DNA of 64,000 bases from NCBI RefSeq assembly GCF_024748615.1, contig NZ_CP087168.1, forward strand, positions 248,001 through 312,000. The letters run 5' to 3'. The notes beneath the pieces were generated by a model. That model was not told the DNA's origin, did no database searches, and saw nothing but the letters and a program-made list of their open reading frames with translations. Below, one piece after another: positions 1-10,363 of the stretch (within the stretch, counting starts at the first letter, position 1; every line of letters begins with the position of its first letter). The stretch comes from Pseudomonas sp. B21-048 (GTDB lineage: Bacteria; Pseudomonadota; Gammaproteobacteria; Pseudomonadales; Pseudomonadaceae). The position numbers were made by a program, and so were the translations under genes.

Positions 1-883
1 TCATATTCGGCCCACCATTCTTCTCCAGATGCTCAATGATGATCCCCGCCACGTTCTTCCCGGTGGTGGTTTCAATCCCTTCAAGCCCCGGCGACGAGTT
101 CACTTCCATCACCAGCGGCCCATGATTGGAGCGCAGGATATCCACCCCCGCCACCGCCAACCCCATGACCTTCGCCGCACGCAACGCGGTCATGCGTTCT
201 TCCGGCGTGATCTTGATCAGGCTCGCACTGCCACCGCGATGCAGGTTGGAGCGAAACTCCCCCGGCTTGGCCTGGCGCTTCATCGCCGCGATCACCTTGT
301 CGCCGACCACAAAACAGCGAATGTCCGCACCACCGGCTTCCTTGATGTATTCCTGAACCATGATGTTCTGTTTCAGGCCCATGAAAGCTTCGATCACCGA
401 CTCCGCCGCCGTCGCGGTTTCACACAGCACCACACCGATGCCTTGGGTGCCTTCCAGCACCTTGATCACCAGCGGTGCGCCGTTGACCATCTCGATCAAG
501 TCGGGAATGTCATCCGGGGAGTGGGCAAAACCGGTGACCGGCAAACCGATCCCTCGGCGCGACAGCAATTGCAGCGACCGCAGTTTGTCTCGCGAACGAG
601 CGATGGCCACCGATTCGTTGAGTGGAAACACCCCCATCATTTCGAACTGGCGCAGCACCGCGCAGCCATAAAACGTTACCGAAGCACCAATCCGCGGGAT
701 CACTGCATCGAAACCCTCCAGCGGTTTGCCTCGGTAGTGGATCTGCGGTTTGTGGCTGGCAATGTTCATGTAGGCGCGCAAGGTGTCGATCACCACCATT
801 TCATGGCCACGCTCCATACCGGCTTCGACCAGACGACGGGTGGAATACAGACGCGGGTTCCGCGACAGCACAGCGATCTTCAT
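1..883 (-). CDS. rimK: RimK, ribosomal protein S6 glutamate ligase (C-terminus cut by window edge)
   Basis: ATP-grasp ligase that adds glutamates to the C-terminus of ribosomal protein S6; cytoplasmic. The minus-strand translation begins [20 protein letters not shown] and runs through the ATP-grasp signatures [11 protein letters not shown] and [14 protein letters not shown]. About 294 of the usual ~301 residues are present and no stop lies inside the window, so only the last few residues are missing. The start codon overlaps the stop of the upstream protease gene by 4 bases (ATGA), which indicates translational coupling in a rimB-rimK operon. In P. fluorescens this operon is linked to ribosome modification and adaptation to the plant environment (family knowledge). 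Confidence 0.95.
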   Translation of the reverse strand, partial: MKIAVLSRNPRLYSTRRLVEAGMERGHEMVVIDTLRAYMNIASHKPQIHYRGKPLEGFDAVIPRIGASVTFYGCAVLRQFEMMGVFPLNESVAIARSRDKLRSLQLLSRRGIGLPVTGFAHSPDDIPDLIEMVNGAPLVIKVLEGTQGIGVVLCETATAAESVIEAFMGLKQNIMVQEYIKEAGGADIRCFVVGDKVIAAMKRQAKPGEFRSNLHRGGSASLIKITPEERMTALRAAKVMGLAVAGVDILRSNHGPLVMEVNSSPGLEGIETTTGKNVAGIIIEHLEKNGGPNM

Positions 884-1359
884 GCAACACCTGTGGAGAA
901 GGTAGATACCGGGAACACCGGCTTGTCTTGTACATATTTAATGCCCGGATTGACCACCAACTGGCCGTCTATCAGGGCTTTGGAACCGAGTAACAGGCGA
1001 TAACGCATGGACTTGCGGCAGGCGAGGGTGAATTCGACCCGCCAGACCCGATCACCGAGGGCCAGGGTGGTGCTGACCACATAGCGCATCTGCGTGTGGC
1101 CGTTGGAGCTTTTAATGGTTTTCCTCGTTACCAGCGGAGCTTCGCAACGCCGGTGACGCAGTTGCACCACCGTGCCCAGGTGCGCAGTGAAGCGCACCCA
1201 TTGTTCGCCGTCGCGCTCGAACGGCTCGATATCGGTGGCGTGCAGGCTGGAGGTGCTGGCGCCGGTGTCGATTTTTGCGCGAAGGCCCGCGACTCCCAAA
1301 TCCGGGAGCGCCACCCACTCGCGCAGACCGATAACGGTCAAATGATCAAATGTCTTCAA
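880..1359 (-). CDS. rimB: RimB-type retropepsin-like protease (ATP-dependent zinc protease family)
   Basis: 159 residues. It carries the aspartyl-protease-like signature [13 protein letters not shown] near residue 30, typical of the RimK-associated retropepsin-like family, often annotated as ATP-dependent zinc protease. In Pseudomonas the partner protein RimB is reported to act with RimK on S6 modification. The gene is directly upstream of rimK with a 4-base overlap. No rimA-like gene is seen upstream: the next 200 bases are intergenic and hslR is on the other strand. Family and operon assignment are firm; the biochemical role is from the literature. Confidence 0.85.
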   Translation of the reverse strand: MKTFDHLTVIGLREWVALPDLGVAGLRAKIDTGASTSSLHATDIEPFERDGEQWVRFTAHLGTVVQLRHRRCEAPLVTRKTIKSSNGHTQMRYVVSTTLALGDRVWRVEFTLACRKSMRYRLLLGSKALIDGQLVVNPGIKYVQDKPVFPVSTFSTGVA

Positions 1360-1571
1360 AAGTGCTCAATCGGTAAAAACCGCTCTGGCCGCGTGCGGCT
1401 GAATCCGCGGTATTCACGCAGAATAATGGGTAAAAGGCGACAGATATCTACTGCCTGGATTTCCATCCCTCACTGGCGGGGAATGCCTGCATTCTAATCC
1501 AGAGTGTGATGATTCATGGCACGACAGAAACGGTAGTACAGTTCATCGATATTTCAGAATGAGGTCATCCG

Positions 1572-1979
1572 ATGGCACAAAAAAGCGAAGAGGACGACAA
1601 GGTTCGTCTCGATAAATGGTTGTGGGCCGCGCGTTTTTATAAAACACGTGCCTTGGCCAAGGCCGCGATTGAGAGTGGCAAGGTGCATTGCCGGGGCGAG
1701 CGCTGCAAGCCGGGCAAGGAACCGAGGATCGGCGACGAATTTCAGATTCGCACCGGCTTCGAGGAGCGCACGGTGGTGGTCCAGGCGCTGTCGATCGTGC
1801 GCCGTGGCGCGCCGGAGGCTCAGGCCCTGTATGCCGAAACCGAAGCCAGCGTCGCCAAACGTGAAGCGGCTGCGGCCATGCGCAAGGCCGGGGCGTTGGG
1901 CGTGAGTACCGATGGCAAACCGAGCAAGAAGCAGCGCCGGGATCTGTTCAAGTTTCGCGGTAACAGCAACGACGAGTAG
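1572..1979 (+). CDS. hslR: HslR (Hsp15), ribosome-associated heat shock protein
   Basis: 135 residues with an S4 RNA-binding domain at the N-terminus (VRLDKWLWAARFYKTRALAK) and a basic, disordered C-terminal tail. Hsp15 rescues stalled 50S subunits carrying peptidyl-tRNA after heat stress. Start ATG 1572 is preceded by GAGGT at a suitable distance. It lies 225 bases upstream of hslO, a common pairing of heat-shock recycling factors. Confidence 0.95.
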   Translation: MAQKSEEDDKVRLDKWLWAARFYKTRALAKAAIESGKVHCRGERCKPGKEPRIGDEFQIRTGFEERTVVVQALSIVRRGAPEAQALYAETEASVAKREAAAAMRKAGALGVSTDGKPSKKQRRDLFKFRGNSNDE

Positions 1980-2204
1980 TGACCGCCGGCAAGCCCAGAC
2001 TTGCAATCGCTCACCTGTGCAGCCATATGGGTGTGCTCGACAGCGCCAACGTTAAAACGCCGTTCGTCGAAAACCGGGATTTGACCTTGCTTGGAACAAC
2101 CCTGGATTGTCCATAAAATGCCCTTATGGCTGAACATTGCCCGCGCAAAAATGCGGAAATGACGCGATTTTCATTTTTTGTAACCCTTTCAGATACCCAG
2201 ACCT

Positions 2205-3107
2205 ATGACCGATCTAGCGGATAACGACTACACCCAACGCTTCATCTTCGATGACAGCGACACTCGCGGCGAGCTGGTTGGGCTGGAGCGTAGCTATGCC
2301 GAAGTCCTCGCCAAACACGCCTATCCGGAGCCGGTCGCGCAACTGCTGGGCGAGCTGATGGCGGCGGCAGCGTTGCTGGTGGGCACCTTGAAGTTCGATG
2401 GCTTGCTGATTCTTCAGGCCCGTTCCGAAGGCCCGGTGCCGCTGCTCATGATCGAGTGCTCCAGCGAGCGCGAAATCCGTGGGCTGGCGCGTTACGAAGC
2501 CGACCAGATCGCCCCGGACGCGACCCTCGCCGACCTGATGCCCAATGGTGTGCTGGCGCTGACCGTCGACCCGACTCAGGGCCAGCGTTACCAAGGCATC
2601 GTCGACCTCGACGGCGAAACTCTCTCGGAGTGCTTCACTAACTACTTCGTCATGTCTCAGCAGGTCGGCACGCGCTTCTGGCTCTACGCCGATGGCCGTC
2701 GTGCCCGTGGCCTGTTGCTGCAGCAATTGCCTGCCGACCGACTGAAAGACGAAGAAGAACGCGCCGCCAGCTGGCAGCACATCACCGCCCTCGCCAGTAC
2801 GCTGACGGCCGATGAATTACTGAGCCTGGACAACGAAACCGTGCTCCATCGCCTCTATCATGAAGAACAGGTGCGCCTGTTCGACGTGCAGAAACTGCGC
2901 TTCCATTGCAGCTGCTCGCGGGAACGCTCGGGTAATGCGCTGGTCAGTTTGGGTCTGGAAGATGCTCAGGCACTCGTCATCGAACACGGTGGCGCCGTCG
3001 AGATCGATTGTCAGTTTTGCAACGAACGTTACCTGTTCGACGCGGCCGATATCACCCAATTGTTTGCTGGTGCAGGGGTCGATACGCCGTCAGATACCCG
3101 TCACTAA
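2205..3107 (+). CDS. hslO: HslO (Hsp33), redox-regulated chaperone
   Basis: 300 residues, the usual Hsp33 length. The redox switch is intact: C235-x-C237 ([10 protein letters not shown]) and C269-x-x-C272 (CQFCNERY), 31 residues apart. In the family these cysteines hold zinc when reduced and form disulfides that activate holdase activity under oxidative heat stress. It acts in the cytoplasm and follows hslR. Confidence 0.97.
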   Translation: MTDLADNDYTQRFIFDDSDTRGELVGLERSYAEVLAKHAYPEPVAQLLGELMAAAALLVGTLKFDGLLILQARSEGPVPLLMIECSSEREIRGLARYEADQIAPDATLADLMPNGVLALTVDPTQGQRYQGIVDLDGETLSECFTNYFVMSQQVGTRFWLYADGRRARGLLLQQLPADRLKDEEERAASWQHITALASTLTADELLSLDNETVLHRLYHEEQVRLFDVQKLRFHCSCSRERSGNALVSLGLEDAQALVIEHGGAVEIDCQFCNERYLFDAADITQLFAGAGVDTPSDTRH

Positions 3108-3226
3108 AACGTTTCAGCGCAGGTAAATTCACTGCGTAACGCCGGAATAACGCCGTTACGACGGGAGGGCCCTACACTTTTTGGGCTTTTCTGGCATAAT
3201 CCGGCCCACTTTTTTCGCGGTAGTAG

Positions 3227-4831
<1,605 letters not shown>

Positions 4832-4857
4832 GAATCGGTAGTGGTTTGAGGTAAGAG

Positions 4858-4885
4858 AAAGCCGCCTGAGTAGGGCGGCTTTTTT
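4858..4885 (+). terminator. Rho-independent terminator after pckA
   Basis: A GC-rich stem (AGCCGCC / GGGCGGCT) with a short loop is followed by six T residues, 27 bases past the pckA stop. It separates pckA from the convergent hipA gene. Confidence 0.9.
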
Positions 4886-4954
4886 GTGGGCGCGATTCAG
4901 TTCCCTTGAAGCAGAACTGGCAATCTTCCCTGCGTCGTAGTTGGCGCGTTGAGG

Positions 4955-6226
4955 CTAATTACCCGAAAGCCGAAACGCTGGGGCCATGTTGTCCCTCTCT
5001 CGCTTCGAAAGCCCCAACGCACTAGCCACGTTTGACCATTGGCTGACGGCTTCCTGGTAGTTCTCGATAATTTCGTCTGCGTCGTTACGGCTGACTCGGA
5101 AGTACCCTGCAACTTCGCGAGCGAGCTCAAGATCCAAAGCGTTATCCGAATCGGTAATGTTGAGTTTCAACCCATCGGCATGTGGTACCGGGTTCATGTC
5201 GTAGGCTTCAGACAGGCGCCATCCTCGACCAGGGTCAAGGATAAAACCATGATTGCGCAGGTGGTCGTCGGTATTGGAAACCAGGATGTTGAACACGATA
5301 CGAGACCACAACTCGCGAAGATCCGCGTTAGTTTCTGAACCGTGCTTTATGAGCACTTCAGCCAACTCCAAGTAGCTGGCACCTGCCGATGCATCGTCAC
5401 CGTCCACCCTGTCTGTCATGGTCATGGCTGAGGCGAAGTGCAGTCGACCACCATTTTTGGTTCGGTCGAAGCGCTTAACCATAAAGCAGTGATGATCGCT
5501 TGCGAAACGTTGTGCCACACCAGTTGCTACCCGCAATCCGCAGCTATCCGCCAAGGCGTTCACCACCAGTTCCCAACCGCCGACGTCATAGTCATCGCGA
5601 GTGCTTGGAAATTTAGCGATCCACAAATGCCCAGCTTCGTCAGCGACACTGGCCTTAGGTCTGGCTCCGCCCAATGAGCCGCCAGGTGCAATCAACATTC
5701 TCAGCCATTCCCGTCCATCGGGAGCAGTGTTGTCCTCATCGCGCTCCAAGGCGCGACTTGCCTGCTCCAAGGCGCGTAACTCGACGAAGGGCGGAGCAGC
5801 CAACCCATCGCGATCATCCAGAAAATTGCCTTGGTCATTGAGTTTGTAGCGGATCGCCCCGACCCGGTAGCGGTCATGAACACCCAGAAGAAAGTCGGAC
5901 TCGTACAGTTTGGTTCCGTCAGGCGCCAAGCCCTCGCGGATATCTCGCTCCAGCCGGCGCTTCATCAGCAACTGACCCCACCGATCAGGGCTTGAGTCAG
6001 CAAATATGCCAAACCGGCTTTGATGTTGACCTGGGTACTGACGACCTTCAAAAAGCCCGATACGGGGGTCAAGCGAAATGAAATTTAACGCCGGATCGGC
6101 CAGTGCGGCAGAGTCGTACTCAAACTCAAATATGTTTGCGGAGCGGGTTTTCCTTACGTGCAGGAACCCAAGTCGTCTTGGACCGTTCAAGGTTTCCCAG
6201 TCGGCATACACAGCGATTAATGTCAT
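4955..6226 (-). CDS. hipA: HipA-family toxin, serine/threonine kinase fold
   Basis: 423 residues, typical of HipA. Seen directly: glycine-rich loop [13 protein letters not shown] (181-193), candidate ATP-anchoring lysine in LWIAKFP (K205), catalytic segment [15 protein letters not shown] (313-327, with N318, D320, D321, H322) and the metal-binding YDMNP (342-346). All kinase residues look intact, so the protein should be active. In E. coli HipA phosphorylates glutamyl-tRNA synthetase and causes persistence; the target here is unknown. The start overlaps the antitoxin stop by 4 bases. Confidence 0.9.
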   Translation of the reverse strand: MTLIAVYADWETLNGPRRLGFLHVRKTRSANIFEFEYDSAALADPALNFISLDPRIGLFEGRQYPGQHQSRFGIFADSSPDRWGQLLMKRRLERDIREGLAPDGTKLYESDFLLGVHDRYRVGAIRYKLNDQGNFLDDRDGLAAPPFVELRALEQASRALERDEDNTAPDGREWLRMLIAPGGSLGGARPKASVADEAGHLWIAKFPSTRDDYDVGGWELVVNALADSCGLRVATGVAQRFASDHHCFMVKRFDRTKNGGRLHFASAMTMTDRVDGDDASAGASYLELAEVLIKHGSETNADLRELWSRIVFNILVSNTDDHLRNHGFILDPGRGWRLSEAYDMNPVPHADGLKLNITDSDNALDLELAREVAGYFRVSRNDADEIIENYQEAVSQWSNVASALGLSKRERDNMAPAFRLSGN

Positions 6227-6717
6227 TTTTCATCTGCCATAGGCTTGTTTTTTTTCTTGATGACCAAGCGGGATAAGGAGTGGGTACTGAAAGGGAAATC
6301 AGGAATACGATCTGATTCGGGACCGGATCTTTCAATCAATTGACCACCCTTTTCGTCTACGGGGGACGGCGTTCGGGTCGCAGCAATGCTTCGTGCACTT
6401 CGGCGTTTTTTGACCGTGAGTTTCGCTCCGGGGGTTAACTGAGCATCTTGCAGTTGGCGCCCTAACTCATCCACTGCGGCGAGCTTACTCAAGTCTTTTT
6501 CCAATCCCAGCACCTGCATCACTGACAAATAGGCACCCATCGTCACTCCCGATCCACCGGACTCCAGAGAGCGCAGTGTCGTCAGCGACATGCCAGCCCT
6601 CTCGGCTACTTGTTTGGCTGTCAGCTTTCGGCGCAGTCGAGCGAGTTTCAGTCGCTCGCCAAACTCGGAAAGCAGCTTGGACGCGGCGGGCAAGAGTGGT
6701 GCTGTTTTCTTAGCCAT
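6223..6717 (-). CDS. hipB: HipB-type antitoxin, Xre-family HTH regulator with long C-terminal tail
   Basis: 164 residues. A Cro/C1-type helix-turn-helix spans about residues 18-72 ([20 protein letters not shown], then [20 protein letters not shown]). The basic C-terminal tail (about 100-164, KKRRSARS and KKKNK) is longer than in classical ~90-residue HipB and is probably disordered; it may carry the toxin contact or a protease tag (inference). It is the first gene of the hipBA operon. Its ATG lies right beside an inverted-repeat half-site that also overlaps the ribosome-binding region, so autorepression is likely. Confidence 0.88.
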   Translation of the reverse strand: MAKKTAPLLPAASKLLSEFGERLKLARLRRKLTAKQVAERAGMSLTTLRSLESGGSGVTMGAYLSVMQVLGLEKDLSKLAAVDELGRQLQDAQLTPGAKLTVKKRRSARSIAATRTPSPVDEKGGQLIERSGPESDRIPDFPFSTHSLSRLVIKKKNKPMADEK

Positions 6718-6719
6718 GT

Positions 6720-6764
6720 GCCATTATTCCTTCATTTTTAAGCCTAAACTGCCAGAATAATAGC
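6720..6764. promoter_or_regulatory. hipBA operator O1 (inverted repeat)
   Basis: Half-sites GCCATTATTC (6720-6729) and GAATAATAGC (6755-6764) form an inverted repeat with 9/10 matching bases. Half-site starts are 35 bp apart. The proximal half-site adjoins the hipB start codon and the intervening sequence is AT-rich promoter-like DNA. This is the expected place for HipB autorepression. A second copy with the same spacing lies 144 bp upstream. Confidence 0.7.
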
Positions 6765-6863
6765 ACTTAATGGATGGGCTGCTTCACGGTCTTACAGGGT
6801 TACGGGATCGACCTATCTAGGGTTGCCATTCCTTGTCTATGCAGATGATCGATCATCAAAACT

Positions 6864-6908
6864 GCCATTATTCCAGTCGAAATACGCCTAAACAGCCAGA
6901 ATAATGCC
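6864..6908. promoter_or_regulatory. hipBA operator O2 (second copy of the inverted repeat)
   Basis: Half-sites GCCATTATTC (6864-6873) and GAATAATGCC (6899-6908), again 9/10 complementary and again 35 bp apart. The spacer shares GCCTAAAC-GCCAGAATAAT with O1, so this is a duplicated element, not chance. It sits between hipB and the DUF1493 gene and may allow looping by a HipB or HipAB complex (inference). Confidence 0.65.
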
Positions 6909-6954
6909 ACTTATCTTGAGACTGGTTGCGGCGATCGAAGTATCGATATGCGCG

Positions 6955-7308
6955 TTACAGGCCCTCCAATCTTTGTGTGTCCCACCGTTGCACCTTGATC
7001 GCTTGGTAAAGCATGCCAATGGTCAGTGGGATTTTGTCGCCTCGACCCTTCGCCCTGCGTTTGAGGAACACATCAAACCCTTCCGGCTGAAAGTACCGGT
7101 ACGCGTCGTAATCAACGAAGTCGATCCCAAACTGTTCTTCCAGCGCTTCCATCAAATGCCGTGCATCAGCGCCATCACAGCCCAGGTCAAAGTTGATCGA
7201 GGTGGTGAGGCTGATGATTTTGCGTTCGGGCAGGCCGAGCTCTTCGTGCAGCAGCTGCATGAGCAGGTGCATGGCGTGGTCATCGGGGAAGTTGGGGGCG
7301 AGGTTCAT
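6955..7308 (-). CDS. DUF1493 family protein
   Basis: 117 residues from the ATG at 7308, chosen because ACGGAAG lies just upstream; the reading frame extends 23 codons further 5' but without support and into an antitoxin remnant. It is acidic and resembles the DUF1493 (acyl-carrier-like) fold: LLMQLLHEELGLPERKIISL, then EQFGIDFVDYDAYRYFQPEG. Function unknown. It sits between the hipBA operators and the decayed antitoxin. Confidence 0.65.
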   Translation of the reverse strand: MNLAPNFPDDHAMHLLMQLLHEELGLPERKIISLTTSINFDLGCDGADARHLMEALEEQFGIDFVDYDAYRYFQPEGFDVFLKRRAKGRGDKIPLTIGMLYQAIKVQRWDTQRLEGL

Positions 7309-7342
7309 GGTGCATCTTCCGTTGGGTGTATATCGATGAGGA

Positions 7343-7533
7343 TTAAGCCCGACTTTGCGGCGAGTCGGGGTCGTCAATCGGCACTGTGAACTTGGTCTGA
7401 GTCAGATCGGTAGCCTTACGAATTTCTTGGACTTGCAACCCATCAACATGAAACTCGCGGGCTCACGCTCACCCCGTACGATCTCGTTCATCTGTTGCAC
7501 GCTTTCCATTAGCTCATCAAAAAACTTGCTCAT
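7343..7533 (-). pseudogene. HigA-type antitoxin remnant, frameshifted and truncated
   Basis: The minus strand starts MSKFFDELMESVQQMNEIVR and continues GEREPAS, the usual N-terminus of HigA-like HTH antitoxins, but that frame ends after 43 codons at 7402. A neighbouring frame continues the family sequence EFHVDGLQVQEIRKATDLTQ and then TKF, stopping at 7343 before the second half of the helix-turn-helix. So there is a frameshift plus loss of the C-terminus. No HigB-like toxin gene is visible upstream, where a REP element sits instead. Confidence 0.7.
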
Positions 7534-7565
7534 GATTATCTCCAGTGTTCGATGACGGCTTTCGG

Positions 7566-7635
7566 TGCTCTGCGTCCCAAGAGCCGAACGCGGAGCGTCC
7601 GTAGAGGCATTCCCACGCGGAGCGTGGGAACGATC
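7566..7635. repeat. REP-type palindromic repeat
   Basis: Contains GCGGAGCGTCC and ATTCCCACGC/GCGTGGGAACGATC, the same module seen at 10.9, 16.1 and 24.5 kb. It sits where the toxin partner of the HigA remnant would be expected. Confidence 0.75.
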
Positions 7636-7646
7636 TTCACTCGGCG

Positions 7647-7946
7647 TCAGGCAGGCGCTTTCCAGCCCATCATGCGTTGCTGGGCGACTTTAAGCAGGTC
7701 GCAACCGTCCTGAGTTAGCAGGTAGAGCGCGTGGGTGATGTGGGGAATATCTTCGACGTCGCCGTGTTTGAAGCAAACGCAGTGCAGGGTTTTGAGGAGA
7801 TCACTGGAGGCTCGGATGCGCTGGAGGGCGGCTTCGAGGATGTCTTGCGGGTTGGCCTCTGTATCGATGATCAGGGGCGGGGAGTCGGTGAGGCTGGTTT
7901 GCAGCGGAAGGTAACGATCGTTTGTGAGCGGATTCCATGAGTTCAT
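7647..7946 (-). CDS. Small conserved protein, DUF6124/DUF3077-like (paralogue A)
   Basis: 99 residues from the ATG at 7946, preceded by TGAGGA; an upstream in-frame ATG has weaker support. The C-terminal part (IDTEANPQDILEAALQRIRA, later HALYLLTQDGCDLLKVAQQR) is alpha-helical and close to the gene at 9774-10052. It looks like the small DUF6124/DUF3077-type proteins found in many copies in pseudomonads, but I am not certain of the family. Function unknown. A putative lipase-like gene lies between the two copies. Confidence 0.6.
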   Translation of the reverse strand: MNSWNPLTNDRYLPLQTSLTDSPPLIIDTEANPQDILEAALQRIRASSDLLKTLHCVCFKHGDVEDIPHITHALYLLTQDGCDLLKVAQQRMMGWKAPA

Positions 7947-7966
7947 TGTGTTTATCCTCAAATGCA

Positions 7967-8191
7967 TCAAATGAAGCCACCGCCATCGTGACCAAGCGAT
8001 GGGAGGCGGACTGTGTTCAGGTTGGTCAACCGGTGAGGATCACACGCATACCCGGCACGCCCGAAGGCGTCCCAAACACAGCCACCATAAAACGTGCAGA
8101 CACTTGAGGTGCCGGCAGCATACAGCGAACGCGTAAGTATGATCCATTCGGGTGACCAAGCCCGAGCCGCTGATTTGGCAGCGCCAGTCAC
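7967..8191 (-). other. Possible recurring pseudomonad ORF-like element (FGRAG motif)
   Basis: The minus strand can encode ...SSVCTFYGGCVWDAFGRAGY...GGGF, ending 20 bases before the small gene at 7647-7946. I recall similar cysteine-containing FGRAG...GGG(F/L) patterns upstream of small DUF3077-type genes in other Pseudomonas genomes. It may be a leader element and not a protein gene. Low confidence. Confidence 0.3.
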
Positions 8192-8296
8192 GACTATAGA
8201 TTTGAGCTACGGGGCGGCGATAGTCGACAAGGAGCCTTCTGTTGTAGGAACGGGATGAAGCTTCGATAGGCCGTTACTACCGATCTGCCGACCGCT

Positions 8297-8458
8297 TCAA
8301 CAAGTCGCGTTTTTCGCCATCAGACGCCTGGCTTCTTCGTCCGGAATGCTCGGTCGAGGATCATCGATGCTGGCCTGGACCTGCTTGATGAACCATGCCT
8401 CGTAGGCTGCATTGTCGATTTGCGCCTCAGAGTCGTTGTCGGACGTTTTATCCATCAT
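8297..8458 (-). CDS. Stability-determinant (StbD/ParD-like) antitoxin, orphan
   Basis: 53 residues, with GAGGTG seven bases before the ATG at 8458. The core YEAWFIKQVQASIDDPRPSI matches the pattern (AxYDxWFRxKVQASxxDxRPxI) of the short stability-determinant antitoxins that normally precede a RelE/ParE toxin. No toxin reading frame follows within the next 350 bases on this strand. A run of five A near the 3' end (codons for MAKN) could hide a frameshift: the next frame would end KKRDLLKRSADR. Probably an orphan remnant. Confidence 0.6.
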   Translation of the reverse strand: MMDKTSDNDSEAQIDNAAYEAWFIKQVQASIDDPRPSIPDEEARRLMAKNATC

Positions 8459-8536
8459 TCAACTTCACCTCTACATCAGTTTTTAGAAATCCCGCGCCCA
8501 TCACAGGAGTGCTTTCGCCCAGCGCCGCCCACCCGA

Positions 8537-9664
8537 TCAACCAATATGCCGATACGCCGCAACATCCAGCACGCTAGTCGTCAGCCCGGTCGCCGGCGCA
8601 TAGATCGTGCCCTTCACCGCCGAGAAGTTGACCCCTTGGCTGCCCAGCGAAACATAGCGTTCACCTTGATCCAGCTCGGTGAAGTAGGTGTAGGAGTAGT
8701 TGTGCATCAGCCGATACTTCGCTTCGTCGTCGACCATGGCTTTGCCGAGGTTCGCCAGATCGGCCTGAGTCAGGTTCAACGGCTTGTCCAGTTGCACGCC
8801 CCAACGCTTGAGGCAGACTTCGGCAAAGTGGCGAACGAACCGGCCTGGCTCGGCCAGGATTTTCGGGCCGTTGACGCCGTCAGGGGAGGCATTGCCAACC
8901 AGAGTGGCGTGACGGCCGGGTATTGGGTAAATGTGGGTTTTGGTGCCAGTGGCGGTTTGCGGGATAACGCAGCTGAAACCTTTCGAGCGTTCGTCCCGGG
9001 CATAGAAACCTACATACTCTTTGACGTTGCCACCGAGTTTGACTTTGTCATCCTGAAAGTTGCCAATACCAGGCACCGGATCAATCGCAAAGATAGTAAC
9101 CGGGATGTTTCTAAGTGTGCTGTCCTTGAACATGGCGTTGGCCAGCATGTGGCAACTAATACCGCCGCGGCTCCAGCCCACCAGGTTTACTTGGGTGGGA
9201 ATAATACCGTCCTGGCGGAAGGTTTTGATGATCTGTTCTTGCAACGCCTGCTGGGTCACGCTGCGATCGCCATAGTTGTATTTGCGCCAGAACCACGAGC
9301 CTTCAATTTTCACGTCTTCAATGGGGATGCCGGCCGCTTTGAGGCGGTTGTATTCGGCTTCGGTCAGTTGCTCGCGCTGCCAGCTGCACTGGCCTTTGAT
9401 GATGTTGATCGCGTGCTGGACGTTTTGCTCCCAGCCTTTGCCGAACAGTGTGCCGCTGAGGCCGTAGTCCTCGGACTTGGTGAAGAGATCATCGGCTTGC
9501 AGGTTACCGCTGCCGGGGCCGTCGACCACGATCCATTCGGCGAACTCCCTGCCGAGATGGTGGGATGCGAGTGTCGACACCAGTTCGCCGTCCCAGTAGT
9601 TTGCGTTGGTGTCGTCGAATTTGGTTGAGCCAGTGCCACAGAAGAAAATAGTTAGTACGGTCAT
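8537..9664 (-). CDS. Putative alpha/beta hydrolase, Tle1/DUF2235-like (possible phospholipase)
   Basis: 375 residues. It opens MTVLTIFFCGTGSTKFDDTN, like Tle1/DUF2235-type hydrolases whose first strand reads (F/V)F(C/D)GT. A nucleophile elbow LVGWSRGG lies at 161-168 (S165); D195 in FAIDPVPG and H252 in IPGRHATL are candidate triad partners. No signal peptide or membrane segment is seen, so export would need a dedicated machine such as T6SS, though no vgrG, PAAR or tai gene is nearby. Substrate unknown. It is flanked by two paralogous small genes, which could be partners or immunity-like proteins (inference). Confidence 0.6.
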   Translation of the reverse strand: MTVLTIFFCGTGSTKFDDTNANYWDGELVSTLASHHLGREFAEWIVVDGPGSGNLQADDLFTKSEDYGLSGTLFGKGWEQNVQHAINIIKGQCSWQREQLTEAEYNRLKAAGIPIEDVKIEGSWFWRKYNYGDRSVTQQALQEQIIKTFRQDGIIPTQVNLVGWSRGGISCHMLANAMFKDSTLRNIPVTIFAIDPVPGIGNFQDDKVKLGGNVKEYVGFYARDERSKGFSCVIPQTATGTKTHIYPIPGRHATLVGNASPDGVNGPKILAEPGRFVRHFAEVCLKRWGVQLDKPLNLTQADLANLGKAMVDDEAKYRLMHNYSYTYFTELDQGERYVSLGSQGVNFSAVKGTIYAPATGLTTSVLDVAAYRHIG

Positions 9665-9773
9665 TTGTGTCGCTCTTTTTTGATGTAAGAGCTGGCACGT
9701 TAGTTTGTGTTGTTTGAAGAGTGAAGTGATGAGTTGTTGCTATTTTTGTAAGGTGTGTTAGTTATTGATATTT

Positions 9774-10052
9774 TTATTTGATTCGCTGTTTGGCGACTTC
9801 AAGAAGTTCGCAGCCATCTTGGGTCAGCAAGTAAAGTGCGTTGACGATATTGGGAATGTCTTTCACGTCGGCCTGTTTAAAGCACAGGCAATAGAGCGTT
9901 TCGAGCAGGTCACTGGCAGCGCGGATGCGTTGCTGGGCGGCGTCAAGAATCTCGTGAGGATTGGCTTCGGTGTCGATGACCAATACGGGAGTATCGCTGT
10001 AGCTGGTTTTGAGCGGGCGATAGCGGTCTGTTAACGAGTGGAACGTGTTCAT
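9774..10052 (-). CDS. Small conserved protein, DUF6124/DUF3077-like (paralogue B)
   Basis: 92 residues, clearly homologous to the 7647-7946 product: LVIDTEANPHEILDAAQQRI versus LIIDTEANPQDILEAALQRI, and both share ALYLLTQDGC. It is probably the first gene of a minus-strand set B-hydrolase-(antitoxin)-A. Function unknown. Confidence 0.6.
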   Translation of the reverse strand: MNTFHSLTDRYRPLKTSYSDTPVLVIDTEANPHEILDAAQQRIRAASDLLETLYCLCFKQADVKDIPNIVNALYLLTQDGCELLEVAKQRIK

Positions 10053-10363
10053 CGAGGTCAGTCCTGTAAGGAAGTCGGGCAGTCTCGCCGGCAGGCCGAC
10101 ACAGTGTTTTCAGCCGCGTCGAAAACTATAGAGGGCTGCGGCGAGGCGTCGCAAGGTGGCGCAAATGGACAGGATTTGTAGGGGATTTACCGGCGCTATC
10201 GGCCTTTGCCTACGCATGCCCCAACTATTTTTTAAGCTTTTCCCTTAGAGGTCGATATTCCTACGGGCCTGTCAGGCTTAGTGCATCAAAGCTCTGTAGG
10301 GTGCGCGCCAGAATTTGTAGGACGTTTCGAAGCGTCTGAGTCGACTCTTAAAGGGAATTAGGT
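10053..10363. other. Intergenic region, no gene recognised
   Basis: 311 bases between the small minus-strand gene and the secreted-protein gene. I see no convincing reading frame, tRNA or strong hairpin. Promoters for the two divergent genes are expected here but none is distinctive. Confidence 0.5.
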
